Positions 7,989-15,096 of a stretch of 29,919 nucleotides of DNA are shown piece by piece. The stretch covers positions 1 to 29,919 of the forward strand of contig JBQTIB010000007.1 in NCBI GenBank assembly GCA_052389435.1, in the 5' to 3' direction. The notes beneath the pieces are model-generated. The model had not been told where the DNA came from and made no database searches. It saw only the letters and a list, made by a program, of their open reading frames with translations. Position numbers and translations under genes: made by a program. Source of the stretch: JBQTKD01 sp052389435 (lineage in GTDB: Bacteria > Actinomycetota > Actinomycetes > Sporichthyales > Sporichthyaceae). Numbering within the stretch: the first letter of the stretch is position 1; each line of letters starts with the position of its first letter.

Positions 7989-9136
7989 GGGGCCATGGCC
8001 TTGGTCAGGATCTCGAGCTGGATCTCGTCGGTGCCGCCGCCGATGCGCAGGATGCGCGCGTCGCGGTAGTGCCGGGCGACTGCGGACTCCTCGACGAACC
8101 CGGCGCCGCCGAACAGCTGCACCGCGTCGTCGACGATCCGGTTCGCGGCGATGGCGGCGAGGTACTTGGCCTGCGCGACGGTCTTGAGCGCGTCCGGGTG
8201 ACCGGCGTCGAGCCGGGCGGCGGACTGGTAGGTGAGCAGCCGGGCGGCCTCGAGCTCGATTTCCATCGTGGCTAGCTTGTGCCGGATCGTCTGCAGGCTC
8301 GTCAGCGGTGCCCCGAAGGCCTGCCGGTCCCGGGTGTAGGCCTTGGCCAGGTCCAGGCACTCGGCCGCATGGCCGAGGCCCATCGCGGCGAGCACGATCC
8401 GCTCGAGTTGGAAGCCCTCCATGATCTGCTGGAAGGCCCGCCCCTCGACGCCGAGCACCGCGTCGGCGCCGACGTGCAGGTCGTCGAGCAGCACCTCGCG
8501 GGTGTCGGAGGAGTGCCAGCCCATCTTCACCAGCGGGCGGCCGAACGACAGGCCCGGGGTGCCGGCGGGAACGACGAACATGGTGATGCCGGCGTGCCGG
8601 GGACCGTCGCCGATCGGCGCGGTGCGGGCCGCGACGACGAGCACGTCGGCGAACCCGGCGTTGGTGATGAACATCTTGCGGCCGTTGAGCACCCAGCCGT
8701 CCGCGGTGCGCCGGGCGGTGCTGGCCATGCCCGCCACGTCCGAGCCCATGCCGGGTTCGGTGACGGCGATGGCCGACACGGCCTCGCCGGAGGCCAGCGC
8801 CGCGCACCAGCGCTCGCGCTGCGCGGGAGTGCCGTAGCGGGACAGGTGCGGGCCGGCCATGTAGGCGCTGACCAGGGCCGTCACGGCGATGCCGCCGCTG
8901 GCCCGGGCCAGTTCCTCGGACACGATCGCCACCGCGATGCTGTCGCCCTCGCTGCCGCCGAACTCCTCCGGCGTGGTCAGCCCGAGCAGGCCGGCGGCGC
9001 CGAGCTTGGGCCACAGCGCGGCGGGAAACTCGCACTTCGCCTCGGCGTCGTCGACGAACGGACGGACTTCCCGATCGGTGAAGGCGCGGCAGGAGTCGCG
9101 GAAGGCGAGGTGCTCGGCGCCGAGTTCCCAGGTCAT
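7985..9136 (-). CDS. Acyl-CoA dehydrogenase, isovaleryl-CoA-dehydrogenase-like
   Basis: A 383-aa FAD enzyme oxidising acyl-CoA to 2-enoyl-CoA. It shows AVTEPGMGSDVAGM (FAD/substrate loop), NGRKMFITNAG, and the C-terminal DDAVQLFGGAGF...RILRIGGGTDEIQ. The position that carries the catalytic Glu in most family members is Gly in GGGT. Instead Glu245 in QLERIVLA matches the alternative catalytic Glu of isovaleryl-CoA dehydrogenase. This supports a branched substrate. It is the first gene of the operon. The ATG at 9136 is chosen because the protein starts normally there and the operator lies just upstream. The M. tuberculosis counterpart would be FadE19. Another short branched acyl-CoA is possible. 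Confidence 0.88.
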   Translation of the reverse strand: MTWELGAEHLAFRDSCRAFTDREVRPFVDDAEAKCEFPAALWPKLGAAGLLGLTTPEEFGGSEGDSIAVAIVSEELARASGGIAVTALVSAYMAGPHLSRYGTPAQRERWCAALASGEAVSAIAVTEPGMGSDVAGMASTARRTADGWVLNGRKMFITNAGFADVLVVAARTAPIGDGPRHAGITMFVVPAGTPGLSFGRPLVKMGWHSSDTREVLLDDLHVGADAVLGVEGRAFQQIMEGFQLERIVLAAMGLGHAAECLDLAKAYTRDRQAFGAPLTSLQTIRHKLATMEIELEAARLLTYQSAARLDAGHPDALKTVAQAKYLAAIAANRIVDDAVQLFGGAGFVEESAVARHYRDARILRIGGGTDEIQLEILTKAMAP

Positions 9137-9154
9137 CGTGTACGTCCCTACTTC

Positions 9155-9174
9155 TCGACCGACCGGACGGTCGA
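9155..9174. promoter_or_regulatory. TetR operator between the divergent acyl-CoA operon and its regulator
   Basis: TCGACCGACCGGACGGTCGA is a 20-bp dyad in which only one symmetric pair (A/A at positions 8 and 13) breaks the palindrome. It lies 18 nt upstream of the dehydrogenase start and directly downstream of a TAGTAT box, so a bound dimer would block transcription start. The neighbouring TetR at 9228 is the obvious ligand. Confidence 0.75.
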
Positions 9175-9205
9175 ATACTAGGCTGCACCCCGACCCGGCC
9201 GTCAA
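9175..9205 (-). promoter_or_regulatory. Probable promoter of the acyl-CoA degradation operon
   Basis: Read on the minus strand, TTGACG (9200-9205) and TAGTAT (9175-9180) are separated by 19 nt, somewhat long for a -35/-10 pair. The predicted start falls inside the adjacent dyad. Confidence 0.45.
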
Positions 9206-9227
9206 CCCTCACCCGGAGGTTCGCGTC

Positions 9228-9836
9228 ATGCCCGAGGCCGCCACATCGCCACCCCAGAGCCGCGCCGACGCCCAACGGGCGCGCGTCGTGGGAATCGCGG
9301 CGGACATCTTCGGCCGCCGCGGTTTCCGCGCGACGTCGATGAACGAGATCGCCGCGGCCGCCGGACTGTCGAAGCCGACGCTCTACCACTACTTCCGCAG
9401 CAAGGAGGAGATCCTCGTCCTGCTGTACACGGAGGTCCTGGACGAGAGCCTGCTCGAGGCGCGCTCGACCCTGGCCGCGGCACCCACCCCGCTCGCCGGC
9501 ATCCGGGACCTGATCGCGGCCCGCGTCGCCTACACCTGCCGCAACGCGCGGCTGTTGACGGTGTGCTTCGAGGAGGAGCACGAACTTCCGGCGGCACTGG
9601 CCGAGCAGTTGCTCACCCGGCGGCGAGCCGTCGAAGACCTGTTCTCCGAGGCCCTCGGCGAACACCTGCGCGCACACCCCTCGCTGCTGCCCGGTGTCGC
9701 CCCGAAGGTCTACGTCAACGCCTGCCTCGGCGCCGCGAACTGGTGCTACAAGTGGTACCGCCCCGACGGCCCGGCCACTCCGGAAGAACTCGGGCTCCAG
9801 ATCGCCTCGGCGATGACCGCCGCCCTGGAAATCTGA
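9228..9836 (+). CDS. TetR-family regulator of the acyl-CoA degradation operon
   Basis: A 202-aa protein with an N-terminal TetR helix-turn-helix (TSMNEIAAAAGLSKPTLYHYFRSKEEIL) and a ligand-binding C-domain. GGAGG at 9215-9219 is 8 nt from the ATG. It is divergent from the six-gene operon with a 20-bp dyad between them, and it corresponds in position to Rv2506 of M. tuberculosis. The likely ligand is an acyl-CoA or acid of the pathway (inference). A second dyad sharing the 9-mer ACCGACCGG lies downstream at 9974, so it may also act on the molybdenum hydroxylase genes. Confidence 0.9.
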   Translation: MPEAATSPPQSRADAQRARVVGIAADIFGRRGFRATSMNEIAAAAGLSKPTLYHYFRSKEEILVLLYTEVLDESLLEARSTLAAAPTPLAGIRDLIAARVAYTCRNARLLTVCFEEEHELPAALAEQLLTRRRAVEDLFSEALGEHLRAHPSLLPGVAPKVYVNACLGAANWCYKWYRPDGPATPEELGLQIASAMTAALEI

Positions 9837-9849
9837 CAACTACCGCCGC

Positions 9850-9870
9850 CCGGGGCCAATCCACCCCCGG
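9850..9870 (+). terminator. Weak hairpin after tetR
   Basis: CCGGGG and CCCCGG form a 6-bp stem with a 9-nt loop, 14 nt after the TetR stop. No U tract follows. The rest of the 280-nt gap to the next gene holds an 11-nt palindrome (9909-9919) and the two structures listed separately. Confidence 0.35.
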
Positions 9871-9973
9871 ATGGGGACTCTGAAGTTTTCCTGAGATTTC
9901 GGTCAACCAGGGTCACCCTCGTGCAGCCCCTCGCATCCCCTAGGACACGGGGCCCTCCGGAGTCGCAAGTGAC

Positions 9974-9989
9974 ACTACCGACCGGTAGT
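9974..9989. promoter_or_regulatory. Operator-like dyad ACTACCGACCGGTAGT
   Basis: Perfect 7-bp arms around a 2-bp centre, about 130 nt upstream of the molybdenum hydroxylase start. Size and symmetry are typical of TetR operators. It shares ACCGACCGG with the operator at 9155-9174. Confidence 0.55.
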
Positions 9990-10045
9990 TGGGCGCCGTT
10001 TGGACGCTTGTAGAAGTGTGAACCCCGGCACACACTCGACAAACA

Positions 10046-10083
10046 GCGACGAACCCGACCCGTAACAACGGGTTGTTCGTCGC
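10046..10083 (+). promoter_or_regulatory. Two-part stem-loop in the leader of the molybdenum hydroxylase genes
   Basis: The outer stem GCGACGAAC/GTTCGTCGC (9 bp) and inner stem ACCCGT/ACGGGT (6 bp, AACA loop) are separated by a 3/1 internal loop. The structure ends 33 nt before the ATG at 10117. It could be an operator for a second regulator or an RNA structure affecting expression. I do not match it to a known riboswitch; in particular it is not an obvious Moco element. Confidence 0.45.
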
Positions 10084-10116
10084 GCTCCCACTCGCCCGGT
10101 GGAACGAGGATTCCGA

Positions 10117-12531
10117 ATGAGTCGCCCCAAGCCGTCCCACGGCACCGGCACCGACGTGCCGCCGACCGATGGCCCCTCCCGTCGCACGATCGTCGGGTGG
10201 GTGCTTGCAGCGCCCACCCTGGTCGTCGCCGCCCGCATGGGCGTCGACGTCTTCAACCCCGAGACCGCGAACGCGGCCACTACGCCCTCTGCGGGCTTCG
10301 GCTCGCTGGGCCCGCTCGGCACCGCCGGCTCCGGTTCGCTCGGAACGCCGATTCCGTGTTCGCCGCAAATCTACGACTCCTACGACCAGTCGGACATCCT
10401 GTCCGACAGCTGTCGCCCGACGAACAACCTGCTGACGATCGAGGTCGACTCGAGCGGACGGGCGCTGTTCGACATGCCCCGCGCCGAGGTCGGTCAGGGC
10501 CTCACCACGGCAGTGGCGATGATCATCGCCGAGGAGCTCGACCTGCCGCTGTCCAAGGTCAAGGTCACCATGGCCAAAGCCCGCCCCGAGCTGATCTACA
10601 ACCAGCTCACCGGCGGGTCCAACAGCGTTCGCTCGCTCTACGACCCGCTGCGCGCCGCCTCGGCGGCCGCTCGTGGCCAGCTCGTCGCAGCCGCCGCGCG
10701 CTCCTGGGGCCTTGACGAGTCCATGCTGACCACCGTCGACGGCGTCGTCCGGGCGCCCGACGGGCGCACGCTGGACTACGGCGCGCTCAGCCCCATCGCG
10801 GCGTCCCCGACTCCGCAGGAAGTGCCCGTCAAGCTCAAGGCGCGGGAGAACTTCTCGATCATCGGCAAGCCGACGGTGCGCACCGACGCCCTCGCGGCGA
10901 TCATCGGCGCCAAGATGTACGCGATGGACCTCAAGGTCGACAACGCCCTCCCGACGATGGTCTGCCGCCCGCCGACCTACAACGGCACGGTCAACTCGGT
11001 ACGGAACATGGCCGCGGTCAAGAAGATGCCGGGCATCACCGACGTCGGCGTCATCTCCACCGGCGTTGCGGTCCGCGGCAAGACCTTCGGACAGTGCGTC
11101 GACGCCGTTCGCGCGCTGAAGGTCGACTGGGGCCCCGGCACCGTCGACGACATGGACAACGATTCGATCGGCAAGGAAATCGACAAGGGCGAACTGCCCA
11201 TGCAGCCGGCCCTGCCGGGCACCGAGTCCATCGAGCACGTCTTCACGTTCAACTTCCGCAGCGGCTCGCCCCTGGAGACCAACTGCGCCGTCGCGGACGT
11301 CCGCGACGACCGCGCGGAGGTGTGGTCCAGCCTCAAGTGCCCAATCGTCTTCCAGCAGCAGACGGCCCAGAAGCTCGGGCTCCCCCTCGAGAAGGTCGTC
11401 GTCAACGTCACCGAGGGCGGCGGCTCGTTCGGCCGTCACCTCTTCCACGACGCCCCCGCCGAGGCCGTCGAGGCCTCGAAGCTGTTCGGCAAGCCGGTGC
11501 GCCTCATGTGGCACCGCACCGACGACAACCGGCACGGCCGCATGCACGCCATGTCCAAGGTGCGGATTCGCATGTCAGAGGTCGACGGCGCCATCGCGGG
11601 GTGGGAAGTCCGGCACACCGCAGTGGCCACCGACTTCACCCACGGCTTCGGCGAGATCGCCTCGAACATGCTGGGCGAGGCCAAGCCGTTCGGCAACCTG
11701 ACCCTCGCCCAGACCCTCTACACGCTCGAAACGGGCATGCCTTACAACTTCGGCTTGGTCAACCACCTGCTCAACGAGGTCTACGACTTCGACACCTTCC
11801 CGACCTCCGCGGTTCGCAACGTGTACTCGCCGGACACGGCGACCGCCCGCGAACTGATGGTCGATCAGATGGCGAAGAAGCTCGACGTCGACCCGGTGGA
11901 GTTCCGGCTGCACTTCAATCGCCACGACCGCATGCGCGACGTGATCGAGAAGTGCGCCAAGGAAGGCAACTGGGGCCGCAAGATGGCCCGGGGCACCGCC
12001 CAGGGCTTCGCCATCCACGAGGAGTACAAGGCCTACGTCGCCTGCCTCATGGAGATCGACACCCGCCCGGCGACGGTCAACCGCAAGGTGCGCGATGCCT
12101 TCACCGGACCGCGGATCACCAAGGTCACGATGGTCGTCGACACCGGCATGGCCATCAACCCACGCGGCGTGCAGGCCCAGATGATGGGCGGCGCCATGGA
12201 CGGCATCGCCCAGGCGCTGACCGCGAGCAACCACATCAAGGACGGTCTGACCCTCGAAGGCTCGTGGGACGACTACCGCTACACGCGGCAGTGGAACAGC
12301 CCGCCCGAGATGAACATCATCGTCCTGCAGACGGACAACGGCCCCGGCGGCGCCGGCGAACTGGGCTGCGGTGTGAGCGAGGCGGCGGCGGCGTGCGCGT
12401 ACGCGCGAGCCGTCGGCAAGATGCCCACCGAGTTCCCGATCAACTTCCGCAAGCCTCTCGGCTTCAAGCCCAAGTCCAAGACCCCGCCGATTCCGCAGAG
12501 CCCCGTCAACGGCCTGCGCAACGCCCGCTGA
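10117..12531 (+). CDS. Molybdenum hydroxylase large subunit, IorB-like, with Tat-type signal
   Basis: An 804-aa protein of the xanthine-dehydrogenase/aldehyde-oxidase family (isoquinoline 1-oxidoreductase beta-like), binding Mo-cytosine-dinucleotide. Residues 21-40 read SRRTIVGWVLAAPTLVVAAR, a twin-arginine-like motif (Arg22-Arg23) plus hydrophobic stretch. The chain has AEVGQGLTTAVAMIIAEELDLP, GGGSFGRH (cofactor loop) and GAGELGCGVSEAA, whose Glu is the expected catalytic base. The ATG at 10117 follows AGGA with 6-nt spacing; a GTG at 10099 is poorer. The 2Fe-2S subunit follows 16 nt later. No FAD subunit is present, as in IorAB, where electrons pass to an external carrier. Substrate is unknown; N-heteroaromatics or aldehydes are typical. 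Confidence 0.88.
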   Translation: MSRPKPSHGTGTDVPPTDGPSRRTIVGWVLAAPTLVVAARMGVDVFNPETANAATTPSAGFGSLGPLGTAGSGSLGTPIPCSPQIYDSYDQSDILSDSCRPTNNLLTIEVDSSGRALFDMPRAEVGQGLTTAVAMIIAEELDLPLSKVKVTMAKARPELIYNQLTGGSNSVRSLYDPLRAASAAARGQLVAAAARSWGLDESMLTTVDGVVRAPDGRTLDYGALSPIAASPTPQEVPVKLKARENFSIIGKPTVRTDALAAIIGAKMYAMDLKVDNALPTMVCRPPTYNGTVNSVRNMAAVKKMPGITDVGVISTGVAVRGKTFGQCVDAVRALKVDWGPGTVDDMDNDSIGKEIDKGELPMQPALPGTESIEHVFTFNFRSGSPLETNCAVADVRDDRAEVWSSLKCPIVFQQQTAQKLGLPLEKVVVNVTEGGGSFGRHLFHDAPAEAVEASKLFGKPVRLMWHRTDDNRHGRMHAMSKVRIRMSEVDGAIAGWEVRHTAVATDFTHGFGEIASNMLGEAKPFGNLTLAQTLYTLETGMPYNFGLVNHLLNEVYDFDTFPTSAVRNVYSPDTATARELMVDQMAKKLDVDPVEFRLHFNRHDRMRDVIEKCAKEGNWGRKMARGTAQGFAIHEEYKAYVACLMEIDTRPATVNRKVRDAFTGPRITKVTMVVDTGMAINPRGVQAQMMGGAMDGIAQALTASNHIKDGLTLEGSWDDYRYTRQWNSPPEMNIIVLQTDNGPGGAGELGCGVSEAAAACAYARAVGKMPTEFPINFRKPLGFKPKSKTPPIPQSPVNGLRNAR

Positions 12532-12547
12532 GAGAAGGAGCCAACTC

Positions 12548-13024
12548 GTGTCGAAGCACAGCTTCATCCTCAACGGCAAGAAGGTCGCCGTCGACATCGA
12601 AGACGACGTCCGCCTGCTCTGGGTCCTCCGCGACGTCATCGGCGTCACCGGGCCCAAGTACGGCTGCGGCATTCAGGTCTGTCGGGCCTGCACCTCGCAC
12701 ATCAACGGCAAGGCGTTCAACCCGTGCGCCGTCAAGGTGGGCGACATCAAGCCCACCGACGAGATCACCACGATCGAAGGTCTCGCGGACACAGTTCCGG
12801 GCGACCTGCACCCGATGCAGGAGGCGTGGCTCGAACGCGACGTCGCCCAGTGCGGGTACTGCCAGCCCGGTCAGATCATGGCCGCGGTGGCGCTGGTGAA
12901 GGACCTCAAGAAGCAGGGTCGCAAGGTCAGCGACTCCGACCTCGACGGCATTCGCAACATCTGCCGATGCGGGACCTACTTCCGCATCCGCGAGGCGATC
13001 GTCGAGGGCGCCAAGAAGATGTAG
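12548..13024 (+). CDS. [2Fe-2S] small subunit of the molybdenum hydroxylase, IorA-like
   Basis: A 158-aa protein with a plant-type ferredoxin domain, Cys40-x4-Cys45-x2-Cys48-x11-Cys60, and an all-helical second cluster domain, Cys102-x2-Cys105 and Cys139-x-Cys141. This is the standard two-cluster electron relay for molybdenum hydroxylases. It starts GTG with GAAGGAG 7 nt upstream, directly after the large subunit. It has no signal peptide, so if the complex is exported it would hitch-hike on the large subunit's Tat signal, as described for related enzymes. A strong hairpin after the stop ends the operon. Confidence 0.93.
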   Translation: MSKHSFILNGKKVAVDIEDDVRLLWVLRDVIGVTGPKYGCGIQVCRACTSHINGKAFNPCAVKVGDIKPTDEITTIEGLADTVPGDLHPMQEAWLERDVAQCGYCQPGQIMAAVALVKDLKKQGRKVSDSDLDGIRNICRCGTYFRIREAIVEGAKKM

Positions 13025-13039
13025 TTCCACCCGAAACGA

Positions 13040-13073
13040 GAGCGGCCATCGCCTGAGGGGGCGGTGGCCGCTC
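13040..13073. terminator. Bidirectional hairpin terminator
   Basis: GAGCGGCCATCGCC pairs with GGCGGTGGCCGCTC (14 bp, one T-G wobble) around a 6-nt loop, and TTCGTTCT follows. It lies between the convergent [2Fe-2S] subunit (stop 13024) and Nudix (stop 13080) genes. Confidence 0.85.
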
Positions 13074-13079
13074 TTCGTT

Positions 13080-13418
13080 CTAGAGCAGGCCCGCGACGGC
13101 ACGCACCGCGGCGACGTCCGCGGGCAGCCACTCGACGTCGAAGAGTTGCGCCGGGGCGAGCCAGCGCAACAGGTCGTGGTCCTCGCGCGGCTCGGGTTCA
13201 CCCTCCACGAGGTGGGCGAGGTGCACCCGCAGCACCATGTCCTCGCCGATCGGCCACTCGCCCGGAACCTGTTCCCCGCAGGCGATCCGCACGCCCAGTT
13301 CCTCGTGGCACTCGCGGATCAGCGCCTCGCGGTCGGACTCCCCCGGCTCGACCTTCCCGCCGGGAAACTCCCAGCCCCCGGCCAGGACGGACGGAAGCCG
13401 TCGCCGGGCAGCGAGCAT
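13080..13418 (-). CDS. Nudix hydrolase, MutT-like (true N-terminus probably upstream)
   Basis: From the ATG at 13418 the protein has 112 aa and a complete Nudix box G21-x5-E27-x7-REx2EExG (GGKVEPGESDREALIRECHEELGV). The last part resembles mycobacterial MutT2, with RWLAPAQLFDVEWLPADV. The family hydrolyses nucleotide diphosphates, such as oxidised or modified dNTPs. The frame stays open upstream and encodes VVVGAAIVRDGR, the usual first beta-strand, but contains no ATG, GTG or TTG there. The only codon of start type near the lipoprotein stop is ATC at 13470-13472. Either an ATC start is used, or the annotated start truncates strand 1, or the sequence has an error. The gene follows the lipoprotein on the same strand. 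Confidence 0.85.
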   Translation of the reverse strand: MLAARRRLPSVLAGGWEFPGGKVEPGESDREALIRECHEELGVRIACGEQVPGEWPIGEDMVLRVHLAHLVEGEPEPREDHDLLRWLAPAQLFDVEWLPADVAAVRAVAGLL

Positions 13419-13474
13419 CCGCCCATCGCGAACGATCGCTGCCCCGACGACGACTCGCCGCTGGTTGCCGATGA

Positions 13475-14200
13475 CTAGGCCCCGATCTTCTCCATGGCCT
13501 TGGCGACCGTGGCTTCGAACGCGTCCTTCGGAGCCTCGTCGGCCTTGCCGCCCTGACCGAGCACGACGACGGTCACGGTGGCGCCGACGCGGCCGACCGC
13601 CATGAGCTGCATCGTGTACTCGGAGTCCTTCGGGGCGAAGAAGAAGCCCGCCCGCTTGACGCCGTCGCCGAGGTCGAGGTCGGCGTACTGCTCGCCGCTG
13701 GCCTCGTCGATCGGGAAGGCCTTCCTGTACCGCTCCACGCAGCCGTCGAGCGCGGTCCCGAGCTTGGCGACGAGCGCCTTCGCCTCGTCCTGCGACTCGG
13801 TTTCCACGACGAACTGCCGCGCCTCGGCCTCGCGGTCGGAGGAGTAGGTCTGGTACTCGGTGTCGTCCGCGGGCAGTTCGCCGGTGATGCAGAAGTACTC
13901 CGGGTCCGGCAGACCCTCCTGCTCGCCCTGCGGCTTCCAGGTGCCGTACCGGGAACCGGCGGGCCAGTCGGCGGCGGCGAGGAACTCGACGTCGGCGGCG
14001 GCGGCCGACGGGCTGCCGCTCGGCGAGGCGCTCGGCGCCGGGGTCGCGGGCTCCGGCGAGACGGTGGGCGTGACGACGGGCGCCGCGGGCGGCGGAGCGT
14101 CGTTGGACTCCACCTCGTCCTTGCCACCGCAGCCGGCGAGCACGGACACGCCCACGAGCATCGCCGCTGCGAACGCCGCGCGGGACTTGCTGATCTTCAT
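13475..14200 (-). CDS. Exported lipoprotein with two-cysteine domain
   Basis: A 241-aa protein with signal MKISKSRAAFAAAMLVGVS and lipobox LAGC (Cys24). An acidic then Pro/Ser/Ala-rich linker runs to about residue 75. The globular domain contains YFCITGEL and DGCVERY, a cysteine pair likely to be disulfide-bonded outside the cell. GGGGGAG upstream supports the ATG at 14200. The layout (lipobox, flexible linker, about 170-residue domain with two Cys) parallels the lipoprotein at 551-1396, and PknH-type sensor lipoproteins are a possible relative. Its stop codon lies inside the frame of the Nudix gene. Function is unknown. Confidence 0.8.
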   Translation of the reverse strand: MKISKSRAAFAAAMLVGVSVLAGCGGKDEVESNDAPPPAAPVVTPTVSPEPATPAPSASPSGSPSAAAADVEFLAAADWPAGSRYGTWKPQGEQEGLPDPEYFCITGELPADDTEYQTYSSDREAEARQFVVETESQDEAKALVAKLGTALDGCVERYRKAFPIDEASGEQYADLDLGDGVKRAGFFFAPKDSEYTMQLMAVGRVGATVTVVVLGQGGKADEAPKDAFEATVAKAMEKIGA

Positions 14201-14217
14201 TGCCACTCCCCCATTTC

Positions 14218-14237
14218 GCAGACCCACCGTGGTCTGC
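14218..14237. promoter_or_regulatory. Operator-like inverted repeat
   Basis: GCAGACC and GGTCTGC, 7-bp arms with a 6-nt spacer, in the 107-nt region between the divergent lipoprotein (14200, minus) and GNAT gene (14308, plus). Confidence 0.4.
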
Positions 14238-14307
14238 CTACGTTGTACAGACGCGCCGGCCCGCCGCTTCGTTGACACCCGCGGGCACGACATCGAAATG
14301 TGACCTC

Positions 14308-14784
14308 ATGCTTGCACCGGGACCCTCGCTACGGGTCGAGCCGCTCCCCTTCGACCATCCCGTGTCGACCGCGCTCGTGGCCCAGATCCAGGAGTTCTAC
14401 GTCGACCGCTACGGCGCTCCGGACGAAACTCCGGTGGCCCCGGGCGAGTTCGACCCACCCCACGGCCGGTTCCTGCTCGCCTACGACGGCTCGACGCCGG
14501 TCGGCTGCGGCGCGTGGCGCGTGCTCGAACCCGGACTGGCCGAGGTGAAGCGCATGTTCGTGCTGCCCGAGTACCGACGTCGCGGCGTATCCCGGGTCCT
14601 GCTGGCCGCGCTGGAGGACTCCGCCCGAGCGGCCGGGGCCTCCCGCCTGTGGCTGCAGACCGGTTCGCTGCAGGGCGAAGCCCTCGGGCTCTACCGCAGC
14701 AGTCCGGGCTGGGAGCCGATCGCGCCCTACGGCTTCTACGCCGAGCACCCCGGGTGCCACTGCTTCGGAAAGTCGCTCGGCTAG
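14308..14784 (+). CDS. GNAT-family N-acetyltransferase
   Basis: A 158-aa acyltransferase. Motif A of the fold, VKRMFVLPEYRRRGVSRVLLAALEDSA, carries the acetyl-CoA pyrophosphate loop (RRRGVS). It is followed by ASRLWLQTGSLQGEALGLYRSSPGWEPI, the usual motif B region. The substrate cannot be told. The ATG at 14308 begins just before the first recognisable strand; longer in-frame starts overlap the divergent promoter region. It leads a short plus-strand group with two small lipoproteins, 30 nt downstream, but no functional link is evident. Confidence 0.85.
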   Translation: MLAPGPSLRVEPLPFDHPVSTALVAQIQEFYVDRYGAPDETPVAPGEFDPPHGRFLLAYDGSTPVGCGAWRVLEPGLAEVKRMFVLPEYRRRGVSRVLLAALEDSARAAGASRLWLQTGSLQGEALGLYRSSPGWEPIAPYGFYAEHPGCHCFGKSLG

Positions 14785-14814
14785 GACCTGCGGCCGGCTG
14801 TCAGGATGGTGGGC

Positions 14815-15096
14815 ATGAGAACAGTTCTGGCCACGTCGGCGGCGGCGCTCCTGTTGCTCGGCGGCTGCGGTGCCGCCGACAAGATCGACGCGTTCGGCAA
14901 GGAGGTGCGTGCCTGCCGGGACGCCCTGGCCAAGGCCGTCGAGAACGCCCGGGACACCGCAGCCGACGCGGTGGAGAAGGGAAGGTCCGTCGACGACGCG
15001 ATCGCCGGCGCGAACCCGCCGGAGTGCAGAAACATCGACGACAACCTGACCTCGGGCCTGCGCAAGGAGCTCGCCGACCGGATCCGCGGTCAGTGA
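14815..15096 (+). CDS. Small lipoprotein
   Basis: A 93-aa protein with signal MRTVLATSAAALLLLGGC, lipobox LGGC and lipidated Cys18. The mature part is mostly helical and charged (KVEVRACRDALAKAVENA-like region) with two cysteines that may pair. AGGA lies 8 nt before the ATG at 14815; an ATG at 14806 has no ribosome site. Its last codons overlap the GTG of the next lipoprotein (GTGA). I do not recognise the family. Confidence 0.75.
   Translation: MRTVLATSAAALLLLGGCGAADKIDAFGKEVRACRDALAKAVENARDTAADAVEKGRSVDDAIAGANPPECRNIDDNLTSGLRKELADRIRGQ

Noticed and set aside
9940..11547. 535-codon minus-strand frame opposite the molybdenum hydroxylase
   Set aside because: Antisense shadow; low-complexity and in conflict with a clearly conserved gene.
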